This document shows, in pieces, positions 17,062-24,222 of a stretch of DNA of 32,249 nucleotides. The stretch comes from Aquisalimonas sp. (GTDB taxonomy: Bacteria; Pseudomonadota; Gammaproteobacteria; Nitrococcales; Aquisalimonadaceae). The translations under genes and the position numbers were made by a program. The stretch spans positions 1-32,249 of the forward strand of contig NZ_SKOG01000044.1 of assembly GCF_007120195.1 (NCBI RefSeq). The letters run 5' to 3'. The notes below the pieces were generated by a model that worked only from the letters and a program-made list of their open reading frames with translations, searched no databases and was not told the DNA's origin. Position 1 is the first letter of the stretch. The number at the start of each line of letters is the position of its first letter.

Positions 17062-17501
17062 TAATGTCCGCCCCCAAGTATGCAGGGCAAGCACAATCCC
17101 CGGCTTCGCCCCCAGATACCCCTCCTGGCCCAACAATTCCAACTGCGTCCCCCGGCAGGCATCGAACAACGCCGCCGCAAATATCTGACGGTTGTAGCGC
17201 CAGACCCCGATCAGCTCGTGCGGTACCGTGAAGATCGCATGGAAATGATCACACCCCAGCAACCGCTCCCGCTCCTGCTTCAGCCATAGCTGCCTCGAGC
17301 GCTCCGCGCAACGCGGGCAACTGCGGTGCCTGCACGAGTGGTATCGCGTGCGGCTGTAATGCCCCTCAGGGTAGCGCTGCTCATGGCCCCCAGCGCTTGC
17401 GTGCAGCACGCCATGATCGCTCCGGCTGCGCGCAGCTCGGGAAGGGTTAAGCGCTTACGCGCTCGCACCTCATCAAAATGGCTGCAAAATACATCCTGCA
17501 A
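17062..17501 (-). pseudogene. IS91-family transposase remnant, frameshifted and 3'-truncated
   Basis: Two frames together give the N-terminal third of an IS91-type (Y1 HUH) transposase. The first reads QDVFCSHFDEVRARKR then RAAGAIMACCTQALG; after a frameshift near 17388 the second continues with GHEQRYPEGHYSR, the zinc-binding HSCRHRSCPRC, FHAIFTVPHEL and GIVLALHTWGRTL. The homology then stops abruptly, before the catalytic HUH and tyrosine motifs, so the element is dead. IS91 relatives move by rolling-circle replication and often carry neighbouring DNA; this one lies between the tmsB-like gene and the decayed end of the integron cassette array. Confidence 0.85.
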
Positions 17502-17642
17502 TGTTGGCTTCCATGCCGTGGCCTCTCACCCTCTTTCCACTTACTTGGGTTACATTTCTTGCTGGCATCAAGCGATTCCATATCCGGCTCAATGTACCCG
17601 CTTTCCTCTGCCGCGAAGCGGCTTTGTGTAACGACCCGTCGC

Positions 17643-17954
17643 TCAGCTGCGCCGAGCAGCCGATGCATACCACGGGACGGCTCGAGCGGAAAAGGGACGA
17701 TCGCGAACCACTGGCGGTGAGGGAGAGAGATGGACCCAAACGACCTTGGGCGGATGACCGAACACGAAACTCCGCTGACGGAAGTCGGAATCCTTCGAGA
17801 CAATGGTGAACCCATGAGCGAGCGCGTAATCCCAGACGATCGGGTCGTCCGAGGTGTGGAGTTGGATCTCTCGTAAGTGGAGGGAGTCCGGGTAGAGGTC
17901 GCGGAGCCGCCCAACGAGGCGCGGGGAAAGGTTGTGATCGAATAGCAGCTTCAC
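17643..17954 (-). pseudogene. DUF5615 PIN-like toxin, 3' end replaced
   Basis: The first 77 residues are a clear DUF5615 protein, a predicted PIN-fold RNase toxin: MKLLFDHNLSPRLVGRLRDL, HTSDDPIVWDYALAHGF, and the acidic pair in TIVSKDSDFRQRS. The family continues after KVVW with a hydrophobic helix and 30 more residues, but here the frame runs into unrelated Pro/Arg-rich sequence (from about residue 79), so the end of the gene has been lost by a junction near 17718. The GTG start overlaps the stop of the antitoxin remnant (GTGA), the usual arrangement of DUF433-DUF5615 operons. Activity is unlikely without the C-terminus. Confidence 0.75.
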
Positions 17955-18160
17955 TCGGGCGGGCTCGAGACGAGCCGGCGTTCTCTGTCCGCGGCAAAGG
18001 CTAGGCAGGCACGGATGTCCTCTGTGGTCAGGTCCGGAAAGTCGCTGAGAATCTCTTCTTCGGACATCCCCGAGGCGAGGAACTCGAGCACGTCGTAGAC
18101 AGTGATTCGCATGCCGCGAATGCAGGGCTTTCCGCCACGCTTCGCGGGCTCGATCGTAAT
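17951..18160 (-). pseudogene. DUF433 antitoxin, 5' end lost at a cassette junction
   Basis: Translation from 18160 leftwards gives ITIEPAKRGGKPCIRGMRIT, then VYDVLEFLASGMSEEEILSD and FPDLTTEDIRACLAFAADRE before a TGA at 17951-17953. This is almost a whole DUF433 antitoxin (a winged-helix protein paired with DUF5615 toxins). What is missing is the start codon: the family begins M-N-Y-x-D-x-ITIEP, and here an in-frame TGA (18161-18163) stands in its place directly beside a half attC site. An internal ATG at 18112 could still give a 53-residue fragment. The gene is in the antitoxin-first order, overlapping the toxin by 4 bases. Confidence 0.75.
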
Positions 18161-18163
18161 TCA

Positions 18164-18183
18164 GCCCCTCGTTAGCTCGCGTC
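18164..18183 (-). other. Half attC site (R'' arm) closing the vapBC cassette
   Basis: On the - strand this reads GCGAGCTAACGAGGGG. Its AGCTAAC (18171-18177) is the exact complement of GTTAGCT at the beginning of the same cassette (18864-18870), as required of the two ends of one integron cassette. The rest of the attC (L'', L' and R' arms) is missing; the DUF433 coding remnant follows at once. The site is therefore a truncated attC. Confidence 0.6.
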
Positions 18184-18192
18184 CGCAGATGG

Positions 18193-18567
18193 TCAGGGCT
18201 TCCGCTTCAGTCGTACGTTCTCGAGCCCCTCGAAATCGGCATCTTGGGTCCAGAACAAGCCATCGTGTGCCCGGGCGGCTGCCAGCATGATACTGTCGGC
18301 CAACGGCAGCTTCGTGGCAATACTGAGCTCAGCGGCGTCCAGCGCCAGGCGATCATCGAGGTCCATGACCGTCCCCTGCCGCATGGCCGCGATGATGTTC
18401 AGGGCTTCGTCCCTGCCCAAGTGACGGAGCAGGTGCCGGTAGACCTCGAATAGGCTCAGCGTCGGAATGAGAAGAGCTTCCTCGTCCTCGATGGGATCGC
18501 GGAAAAAGGCCGCGTTGGGACCTCCAGACAGGTACTCGATCCAACCACTCGAATCAACGACGTTCAC
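18193..18567 (-). CDS. vapC: VapC-family PIN-domain toxin
   Basis: A complete 124-residue PIN-domain ribonuclease. The acidic metal-binding positions are visible: D5 in MNVVDSSGWIEY, E41 in PTLSLFEVYRHL, D91 in LPLADSIMLAAA and D109/D111 in LFWTQDADF. PIN toxins of this type cleave tRNA or rRNA when the antitoxin is lost. The start codon overlaps the stop of the antitoxin gene (ATGA), so the two are translated together. Both genes sit inside an integron cassette with its own promoter, which fits the stabilising role proposed for toxin-antitoxin cassettes in chromosomal integrons. Confidence 0.9.
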   Translation of the reverse strand: MNVVDSSGWIEYLSGGPNAAFFRDPIEDEEALLIPTLSLFEVYRHLLRHLGRDEALNIIAAMRQGTVMDLDDRLALDAAELSIATKLPLADSIMLAAARAHDGLFWTQDADFEGLENVRLKRKP

Positions 18568-18767
18568 AGCCGGTCCGGCTCGCGCTTCAGTGGCGGTAGG
18601 TCAGGGAACTTGCCCCGGAACGCCTGAATCGGCTCCACCGGGACAAGCTCCACCCGGTTGCCGACGGCAAACACCTCGACCTTCTGACCAGGGCGTATTC
18701 TCAGCTTCTCACGGACATCCTTCGGGATGACGACTTGGTACTTGGGTGACACGGTCACGACCGACAT
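18564..18767 (-). CDS. vapB: VapB/AbrB-type antitoxin
   Basis: A 67-residue protein with an N-terminal SpoVT/AbrB swapped-hairpin DNA-binding domain: VTVSPKYQVVIPKDVREKL, RPGQKVEVFAV and RVELVPV. The C-terminal tail (IQAFRGKFPDLPPLKREPD) is the flexible toxin-binding part. The start at MSVVTVSP is chosen because GGAGAAACC lies upstream; the frame is open 21 more codons, but these lie upstream of the ribosome site. It should neutralise the VapC toxin encoded next and repress the shared promoter, whose -10 carries a palindrome. Confidence 0.88.
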   Translation of the reverse strand: MSVVTVSPKYQVVIPKDVREKLRIRPGQKVEVFAVGNRVELVPVEPIQAFRGKFPDLPPLKREPDRL

Positions 18768-18792
18768 ATGTCGGTTTCTCCATCGATAAGTA

Positions 18793-18830
18793 TATCGTAA
18801 TACGATACCGCTCCGTGGAGGGTCCGTCAA
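18793..18830 (-). promoter_or_regulatory. vapBC cassette promoter with overlapping operator palindrome
   Basis: Read on the - strand, TTGACG (18825-18830) and TATCGT (18802-18807) are separated by exactly 17 bases. A perfect inverted repeat, TATCGTA-T-TACGATA (18793-18807), covers the -10 box and the predicted transcription start. This is where an AbrB-fold antitoxin would bind to repress its own operon. The promoter lies within the cassette, so vapBC does not depend on the integron's own cassette promoter. Confidence 0.65.
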
Positions 18831-18863
18831 CGAGCGCGGGGAGGTCCGAGAGATGGAGAAGCG

Positions 18864-18944
18864 AGCTAACGCCAGCCATAACCGGACACAAAAAGCGGCG
18901 CACTGCGCAGCTATTTGAGGTCCGAGTTTATGGCCTTGTTATGC
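18864..18944 (-). other. attC recombination site of cassette 1
   Basis: Read on the - strand the 81-base site begins with GCATAAC (R'', 18938-18944) and ends with GTTAGCT (R', 18864-18870). The arms are complementary: AAGGCCATAAACTCGGACC near one end pairs with GGAC..GGTTATGGC..GGCG near the other, with a few unpaired bases on one arm as expected of attC hairpins. A small inner stem (GCTGCGC / GCGCAGT region) forms the terminal structure. GCATAAC matches GTTATGC at the integron junction (19837-19843), so this attC belongs to cassette 1. The stop codon of the cassette gene (TAA) lies inside the R'' box. Confidence 0.85.
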
Positions 18945-19811
18945 CATTTCATAATTAACAAGATCAATTATGGTTTCCTCACCTTCAAACGAAGTATCAA
19001 CACGCACCGATGAAATACCATAGACAGAAGCATTTAGTCCTTTAAAGACAAACTCTTTCTTTAGACTTACGCGCAGCTCAAGCGCTGTATTGTTGTTATG
19101 CTTCACGTATATAGAAGACTCATCAAATGTAACATCTATGCCAGGTATTGCTCCGAAACGCTCAAAAAACATTTCTTCGACAAAGAAACCATTGACATTA
19201 AATCCAGATCTAGTGCCGTTAGCATCGATTGAATAGGCCTTTGCAAAGGCTGTGTTCATTTGAAATTCTGAAGGATTATATAAAAAGTTCTTCTCCAACA
19301 GTCGCTTTCCCCACTCACTTGGGGCATCACCATGTGACAGAATTGAATTACCCGTGAATGTTGTTGGAGAATATTGAATGCGCTCACCTCCTGCCAACAC
19401 CGTTCGAACACCCAAATGGTTATGGTTTGTTAAGCGCAACAGGTGTAGGTGAGCTAGCACTAAAGCACGGATATAAAAAATTGCCTGTACTGCTTGTGCG
19501 CATTGAACATTACCAAGATCAACTGTTCTTGCAATGCCATCATTTAACACTAAAACACTTTCGTATGGTTCGGGCTCGACACCAACCCAAAAAGGATGTC
19601 CAACACGCTGGTATACCTCGCTTAATAAATTTACAGTTCCGCCAACCTGAAACTCACTGAGATTCCACTTTGCTTTTTCTAATTGAGACCCAAATCCACA
19701 AACATCTATCCATGCCCCGATACAGGGGATTGGTGTTAAGGAACCAGATCTAGCCCTTCTTTTCCATTCAAGCGAATTGTGAAATTCTTCCTTTTCCCAC
19801 GGTGTTGGCAT
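18939..19811 (-). CDS. Integron cassette gene: unknown protein with class III cyclase-like motif order
   Basis: A 290-residue protein of unknown function, the sole gene of the first integron cassette, and visibly AT-rich compared with all its neighbours. GGGGAAG lies just before the ATG. There is no signal peptide or membrane helix. I do not recognise the family with certainty, but the motif order resembles class III nucleotide cyclases: a first strand ending in IGAWIDVCGFGS (about residues 32-43), then VLVLNDGIARTVD (about 85-97), LGVRTVLAGGERI (about 132-144, like the R-x-G-x-x-x-G segment) and QMNTAFAKAYS (about 186-196, like the N-x-A-x-R region). The two Asp positions would match the metal ligands of the fold. 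The last 80 residues are beta-rich. Enzymatic activity is only a hypothesis; a cyclase-fold binding protein is equally possible. Confidence 0.7.
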   Translation of the reverse strand: MPTPWEKEEFHNSLEWKRRARSGSLTPIPCIGAWIDVCGFGSQLEKAKWNLSEFQVGGTVNLLSEVYQRVGHPFWVGVEPEPYESVLVLNDGIARTVDLGNVQCAQAVQAIFYIRALVLAHLHLLRLTNHNHLGVRTVLAGGERIQYSPTTFTGNSILSHGDAPSEWGKRLLEKNFLYNPSEFQMNTAFAKAYSIDANGTRSGFNVNGFFVEEMFFERFGAIPGIDVTFDESSIYVKHNNNTALELRVSLKKEFVFKGLNASVYGISSVRVDTSFEGEETIIDLVNYEMA

Positions 19812-19836
19812 TTCTTCCCCAGACTACCTTTTTAGG

Positions 19837-19979
19837 GCATAACTAGAAGTCGACGTCACATCCGATGCGGCGGAACACGTCAATAGTGACGTATAATGCT
19901 CATCCGCTTGCCATAAGTCGCTTGCTCCGCTACCTTTAACACGTTCTATCACGTCAAGACCTGAAGGGATACAGGGGCC
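19837..19979. other. Integron attI region and intI leader
   Basis: The gap between the integrase gene and the first cassette. The recombination point is GTTATGC on the - strand (19837-19843), identical to the complement of the R'' box of cassette 1. The rest of attI should extend towards the integrase gene. A TATAAT (19892-19897, + strand) lies 83 bases before the intI start and may be its -10 box, though no good -35 is spaced correctly. I could not identify the cassette promoter Pc or a LexA box. Confidence 0.6.
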
Positions 19980-20945
19980 ATGGAGCGGGCACCGCGGCTT
20001 CTGGACGAGGTCCGGGAGCGGATTCGATTCAAGCATTACAGCATTCGGACAGAACGCTCGTATGTGGGCTGGATTCGAAGGTTCATTTTGTTCCACGGCA
20101 AGCGGCACCCGCGGGAGATGGGTGCGCGCGAGGTCGAAGCATTTCTGACACACCTCGCCAGTAACAGGGATGTTGCTGCATCGACGCAGAACCAGGCCTT
20201 CAGTGCGCTGCTCTTTCTCTACCGGGACGTTCTGGGCGTACAGCTTGAGGCAGTCCAGAACGTTGAGCGGGCCAAGAAGCCGACCCGTTTGCCAACGGTG
20301 CTCACCCGCAATGAAGTGCGGGCGGTACTGGCCCATCTCGACGGTACAAACTGGTTGATGGCCTCTCTTCTCTACGGTGCAGGCCTTCGGCTGATGGAGT
20401 GCGTTCGCCTACGCATCAAGGATGTTGATTTCGAACGCCGTGAGATTCTGGTGCGCGACGGCAAGGGCGCGAAGGACCGGGTCACCATGCTGCCCAGCTC
20501 GCTTGTCTCCCCGTTGCAGAAGCGGATGCGACGGACCTGCGAACTCCACCGGCAGGACCGGGCTTCGGGTTATGGGGGAGTCTGGCTGCCCGATGCACTT
20601 TCTCGGAAGTATCCATCGGCTCCGCATGAGACGGGTTGGCAATATGTGTTTCCGGCATCTGTATTGTCCCTTGATCCGAGGTCCAGGGTTCGTCGGCGGC
20701 ACCATGTTGGTGAGCAGGCGGTGCAACGGGCGGTGAAGAAGGCGGTACGGGCCGCCGGGCTTGCGAAACCCGCATCGTGCCATACGCTGCGGCACTCGTT
20801 TGCCACCCACTTGCTGGAAACCGGTTACGACATCCGTACGGTGCAGGAGCTGCTCGGGCACAGTGATGTGCGCACCACAATGATCTACACGCACGTCCTG
20901 AACCGTGGCGGGAAGGGGGTAAGAAGTCCGCTGGATGCCACCTGA
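19980..20945 (+). CDS. intI: Integron integrase (tyrosine recombinase)
   Basis: A full-length 321-residue IntI. The N-terminal arm-binding domain shows [17 protein letters not shown]. The catalytic tyrosine-recombinase residues are Arg in [13 protein letters not shown] (about 139), His and Arg in [10 protein letters not shown] (about 271-274), His in [10 protein letters not shown] and Tyr in MIYTHV (about 305). The extra helix that distinguishes IntI from other recombinases is present ([15 protein letters not shown], about 200-214), ahead of WQYVFPAS. It inserts and excises cassettes between attI and attC sites. It is transcribed away from its cassettes, and no frameshift is seen, so the enzyme may be active. 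The region downstream (20946-21143) holds no recognisable gene. Confidence 0.95.
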   Translation: MERAPRLLDEVRERIRFKHYSIRTERSYVGWIRRFILFHGKRHPREMGAREVEAFLTHLASNRDVAASTQNQAFSALLFLYRDVLGVQLEAVQNVERAKKPTRLPTVLTRNEVRAVLAHLDGTNWLMASLLYGAGLRLMECVRLRIKDVDFERREILVRDGKGAKDRVTMLPSSLVSPLQKRMRRTCELHRQDRASGYGGVWLPDALSRKYPSAPHETGWQYVFPASVLSLDPRSRVRRRHHVGEQAVQRAVKKAVRAAGLAKPASCHTLRHSFATHLLETGYDIRTVQELLGHSDVRTTMIYTHVLNRGGKGVRSPLDAT

Positions 20946-21143
20946 TGGGGGTGGTTTGGCGTAGTCGTTCAAGTTGGCGATGGCCAGCATTGCTGCCCTG
21001 CTCGGCGTTTCTTTGGCGCAACCGCTTTATGGTGCATTAGGAGGCACGCTATCGCCCCAGGTGTGTCCTTAGGACAAAGATAGCGAATGTTCCAGGGCGT
21101 GCCACATGATCGTTTCTCGACTCCGCGCCCCTTACGGACTCGC

Positions 21144-21797
21144 TTACGCAACGACTTCGGTGTAGAGGGGTAGATGGTGATGGCGTCGCCCCGGGTGACG
21201 GCGGTGTTTGGCGGGATTTCCGCCAGGGCGCTCGCCCAGGTGGTGGAGCTGATGATGCCGGAGCCCTGGTCCGGGTACAGGGTCGCGCGCTGGCCCTGCG
21301 CGTCGTGGATAACGCGGGCCCGCAGGTAGCGGGTACGCGGGTCTGGCTTGTCCAGGCTGAAATCCGCACGGGCCGGGGTTGTGCGGGGCTGGAGCTCCGT
21401 TGCTCCCTGGCGCTTGAGGATCATGGGGTGGCCGAACAGGCAGAAAGTCACGAATAGGGAGATGGGGTTCCCCGGCAGGCGAGGAACGGGGTGTCGTTGA
21501 TGCGGCCAACAGCGATGGGCTTGCCGGGCTGGATGGCGACGCGCGAGAGATCGAGGCTGCCGAGTTGCTGCACAACACCGCCTTGGCCGGGTCGGCATCA
21601 CCCACCGAGACGCCGCCGCTGGTGATCAGGATGTCGGCATCCTTCGCGGCGCGCTCCAGTATAATGAGCGTGGATTCGAGCGCGTCCGAGACGACGGGCC
21701 AATGACCTCGCAGCCCAGGGATTGCAGCAGGCCCAGCAGGGCGTAGCCGTTGGAGTTGTAGATCTGCCCCGGTGCGGCGGTCTGGCCAGGCAGTAAG
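21144..21797 (-). pseudogene. moeA: moeA remnant (molybdopterin molybdotransferase), frameshifted and 5'-truncated
   Basis: Pieces of MoeA are readable in successive frames on the - strand: AAPGQIYNSNGYALLGLLQS (near 21780-21710), then DILITSGGVSVGDADPAKAV (near 21640-21580), then the segment IQPGKPIAVGRINDTPFL, then LPGNPISLFVTFCLFGHP (near 21480), and the C-terminal domain with IISSTTWASALAEIPPNT. At least three frameshifts separate them. The N-terminal half is absent: at about 21797 the sequence switches to a fragment of the tmsB-like gene in the opposite orientation. MoeA inserts molybdenum into molybdopterin; this copy cannot be functional. Confidence 0.88.
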
Positions 21798-22342
21798 GCG
21801 TGCGCGTCCGCGCGTTCAATATCTCCCACGAGCAGGTCGCCTACGCCAGGGATGCTACCAGGGAAGAGGGCCTGGAAGAGCGCGTGGAGTTCATTGAGGA
21901 GGACTTTCGCAACATCAGCGGATCCTGCGACCGGTTCGTCTCCGTGGGCATGCTCGAGCACGTGGGGCCGGCGCCACTGGACGCCTGGATATAGAAACGG
22001 ATCTTCCCGGGCGCTTATCTACCCAGTGCGGGGGAACTCATGAGGCTGTTCGAGTACACCCCGTTCTCCATACTCGATGTGGAGAACCTGCGGCTGCATT
22101 ATGCGCAAACCCTGGATCACTGGCTGGAGCGCTTCCGGGCTCACCGCGAGGAGGTGGCCCGGCATTACGATGAGCCGTTCGTGCGTGCCTGGGAGCTGTA
22201 CCTGGCCGGCTCCAGCGCCACCTTACGCAGCGGCGGGCTGCAGCAGATCCAGGTTGTTTTCGCGCATCCGGGCAACAACCAAGTGCCGCGCGTGCGCAAG
22301 GATCTCTATCACGCTCCGGCAGCGCCGCCGGAGACTCCCTGA
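21782..22342 (+). pseudogene. Duplicate 3' fragment of the tmsB/cfa-like gene
   Basis: This is a nearly identical copy of the 3' part of the gene at 15686-16993, starting inside the SAM domain (VRVRAFNISHEQVAYA) and ending at the same stop, with similarity continuing some 15 bases beyond. Three lesions show it is dead: the 5' two-fifths is missing; a 90-base internal block is deleted, its ends in the intact gene both being GGCCGGCG (16527-16534 and 16617-16624); and a TAG replaces a glutamate codon just after (21990s, DAWI-stop). The remainder, from the in-frame ATG at 22040, still reads as the C-terminal 100 residues (MRLFEYTPFSILDVENLRL). Confidence 0.92.
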
Positions 22343-22538
22343 TCTGGAATCCCATCCCCTGCATCGCTCGGTTTAGGCGTAAGCTGTCTCGACAGCGCTC
22401 TTGCCGGGTCGGAAATGGCGCGTACAACTGTCCAGGATCCGCCTATGTCAGGCGCCTATCGGGTCATGGAGAATAGGGCAGGTTCACGTAGATTCTCGTC
22501 TCCGTCGAGACGCTCAGGGCCGAAAAAGGGAAACAGAC

Positions 22539-23033
22539 ATGACAAGACGCAGAACCGGCACTTCGTTCATCAACCCGTTCCTGGCCTGGGGTGACCTGGC
22601 CATGAAAACCAGCGAGATGATGCTGGCATCGGGACAGGTTATTGGTCACCGCACGGGGCGCATGGCGTCGGCCGGCTCAAACCCCAGCCCCCGCGATCGC
22701 CGCGAATTCACCCGCATGGGACAGGAGAAGATCGAAGCGGCAACGGAGTCAGCCCAAGCCATGGGATTACAGATGATGCGGATGGACCCACTACTCGGCC
22801 CAAGGATGCTCAAGCAAATGATGGCCGGAACAACGGCCATGATGTCCCTGGCAACAAGCCAGACCTGGACTCAATTTCTGGTACAGCAAGCGAAACTGTC
22901 CCAGGCGGTCGCACAGGCAGCCACAACGGGTTCGCGAATGTCTGGTGCCGCGGCTCGTGTCAGCCAACGCGGGCTGAAACCGATCCATTCGCGAGCGACG
23001 GCGAATGCGAAGAGGCTGGGCAAGCGCAATTAA
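22539..23033 (+). CDS. Polyhydroxyalkanoate granule-associated phasin
   Basis: A 164-residue helical protein with the block FINPFLAWGDLAMKTSEMML and VIGHRTGRMA near the N-terminus, followed by DRREFTRMGQEKIEAATESA. This pattern is that of short PHA granule phasins. The middle is methionine-rich and hydrophobic, and the C-terminus is basic (SRATANAKRLGKRN). Phasins coat storage granules and control their number and size. ATG at 22539 is chosen, with AAGGGA upstream; an upstream extension (from 22401) lies in intergenic sequence. The gene follows the truncated tmsB-like copy, probably its original downstream neighbour. Confidence 0.75.
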   Translation: MTRRRTGTSFINPFLAWGDLAMKTSEMMLASGQVIGHRTGRMASAGSNPSPRDRREFTRMGQEKIEAATESAQAMGLQMMRMDPLLGPRMLKQMMAGTTAMMSLATSQTWTQFLVQQAKLSQAVAQAATTGSRMSGAAARVSQRGLKPIHSRATANAKRLGKRN

Positions 23034-23092
23034 CCAATGAGCTTTAGCCCCCGGGACCCGCCGCCATTTCCGGAGCCCCGGCAGGTGCTTGG

Positions 23093-23425
23093 TTAGGCTG
23101 GGGCAGAGCCGAAGCGGTTTGGCCCCTTTTCGCCCTCGAGAACACCGAGATCGATGATGGCCCAGATCATGCCAACAACCGGGATGAGCAACAGCAAGCA
23201 CCACCAGCCGGTCTTGCCCCGGTCATGGCAGCGTTTGATGTGCAGCATGACACCCGCCAGGAGCAGCAGCAGGTTAATGACGACGGGAATGATCCCACCC
23301 TCCCCCAAAAGCGCCCCCACAATGAGTGACGCTACGAACAGAATACCGACACCGATCCACCACGTTTGCCGTCCAATGCGGCCTTCCGGGGACATGAACA
23401 TATATTTCAGATCGATATTACCCAT
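23093..23425 (-). CDS. DUF805 inner-membrane protein
   Basis: A 110-residue DUF805 membrane protein. It begins with the family's Phe/Arg-rich start (MFMSPEGRIGRQTWWIGV). Three or more hydrophobic helices follow (ILFVASLIVGALL, VVINLLLLLAGVML, WCLLLLIPVVGMIWAI), and the conserved IKRCHDRGKTGWW loop lies between the second and third. The C-terminus KGPNRFGSAP is also typical. The function of the family is unknown. It converges with the phasin gene. Confidence 0.92.
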   Translation of the reverse strand: MGNIDLKYMFMSPEGRIGRQTWWIGVGILFVASLIVGALLGEGGIIPVVINLLLLLAGVMLHIKRCHDRGKTGWWCLLLLIPVVGMIWAIIDLGVLEGEKGPNRFGSAPA

Positions 23426-23433
23426 TTAAAAAT

Positions 23434-23864
23434 CTCTCTCGTTGGAATTCGCCATGAAAAGTAAAGACAAGATCCAGCCAGCCCTCGCGGGCAAGTGTCT
23501 TATCAGATTCGGACTCACGCTTGATTCGCCAGCCGATACGAAGGAGTGCACTGAGAGCGCGCCGCGCCTTTGTCGCGGGCCATCGGCTCATGCCGCCATA
23601 GATATGGAAATCGGTTCCGCCGCGCCCCTTTCGAGTGCCTGATAACGCACGATAGCACCTTACCTATTGCGATCTTGTGCTGCCGCTTTCACTGTCTGCC
23701 GCCTGCACACAAGTACGCGCGAGCGCCTGGATAGTTCGCCGAATGTCTGCGTTCAGGGTTCAGGGGTCTACCAGGAGGTCGGGAAGGAACTGCTGAGCGG
23801 CGGGACCGAAATCCGCAAGGGCCTCGATATCAAGCCGCCCCAGGGGGTGGGATTTCGAGGGGGT
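23434..23864. other. Region without a recognisable gene
   Basis: About 430 bases between divergent or unrelated genes. A 66-codon frame from 23442 has no protein-like composition. A stretch near 23755-23850 reads as a possible fragment in one + frame (VYQEVGKELLSGGTEIRKGL), but I cannot assign it and it has no start or stop context. Confidence 0.4.
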
Positions 23865-24134
23865 TCACTCTGCATACGGCTCGTTGGTTCGTGGGGCGCC
23901 TGGTGCTTGCGCATCCAGGGATTCGCGATACTTGATGCAACCCCTTATGAATTCCGGCCACGCCGGGACCACTGGAATAGGATCCGTCCGCTCCGACAGT
24001 AATCCCCATAGGGCAGGGTGGTGCCAGCAAAGCTCGTGGCGACTGCAGTCACGGTGCTCGCGGATACCTGCGCGTAGCCTTTTGACTTCGTCAATGAGTT
24101 GCTGGCGTGTCATCTGGTCAAGGTCTTCGTCCAT
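23865..24134 (-). CDS. Small conserved hypothetical protein
   Basis: An 89-residue protein. The first 30 residues are a charged helix (MTRQQLIDEVKRLRAGIREH). A Trp/His/Pro-rich region follows: CWHHPALWGLL, then DPIPVVPAWPEFIRGCIKYR. The pattern of a short helix plus a CWHHP...LWGLLP block is one I have seen in widespread small proteobacterial proteins of unknown function. The first Met that gives a sensible N-terminus (MDEDLDQ) is used; the frame is open 5 codons more. No partner gene is evident. Confidence 0.7.
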   Translation of the reverse strand: MDEDLDQMTRQQLIDEVKRLRAGIREHRDCSRHELCWHHPALWGLLSERTDPIPVVPAWPEFIRGCIKYRESLDAQAPGAPRTNEPYAE

Positions 24135-24222
24135 AGTCGGCCTTTGCAATACGCTCGCGATTACGATAATCGATCACCTCGCGCTGCCCATCTGCGGGTG
24201 CAGCGGCATGTTGCGTAACAGA

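Noticed and set aside
17610-17622. GCCGCGAAGCGGC hairpin like the tip of an attC site
   Set aside because: No complementary R'' and R' boxes lie at attC distance on either side.
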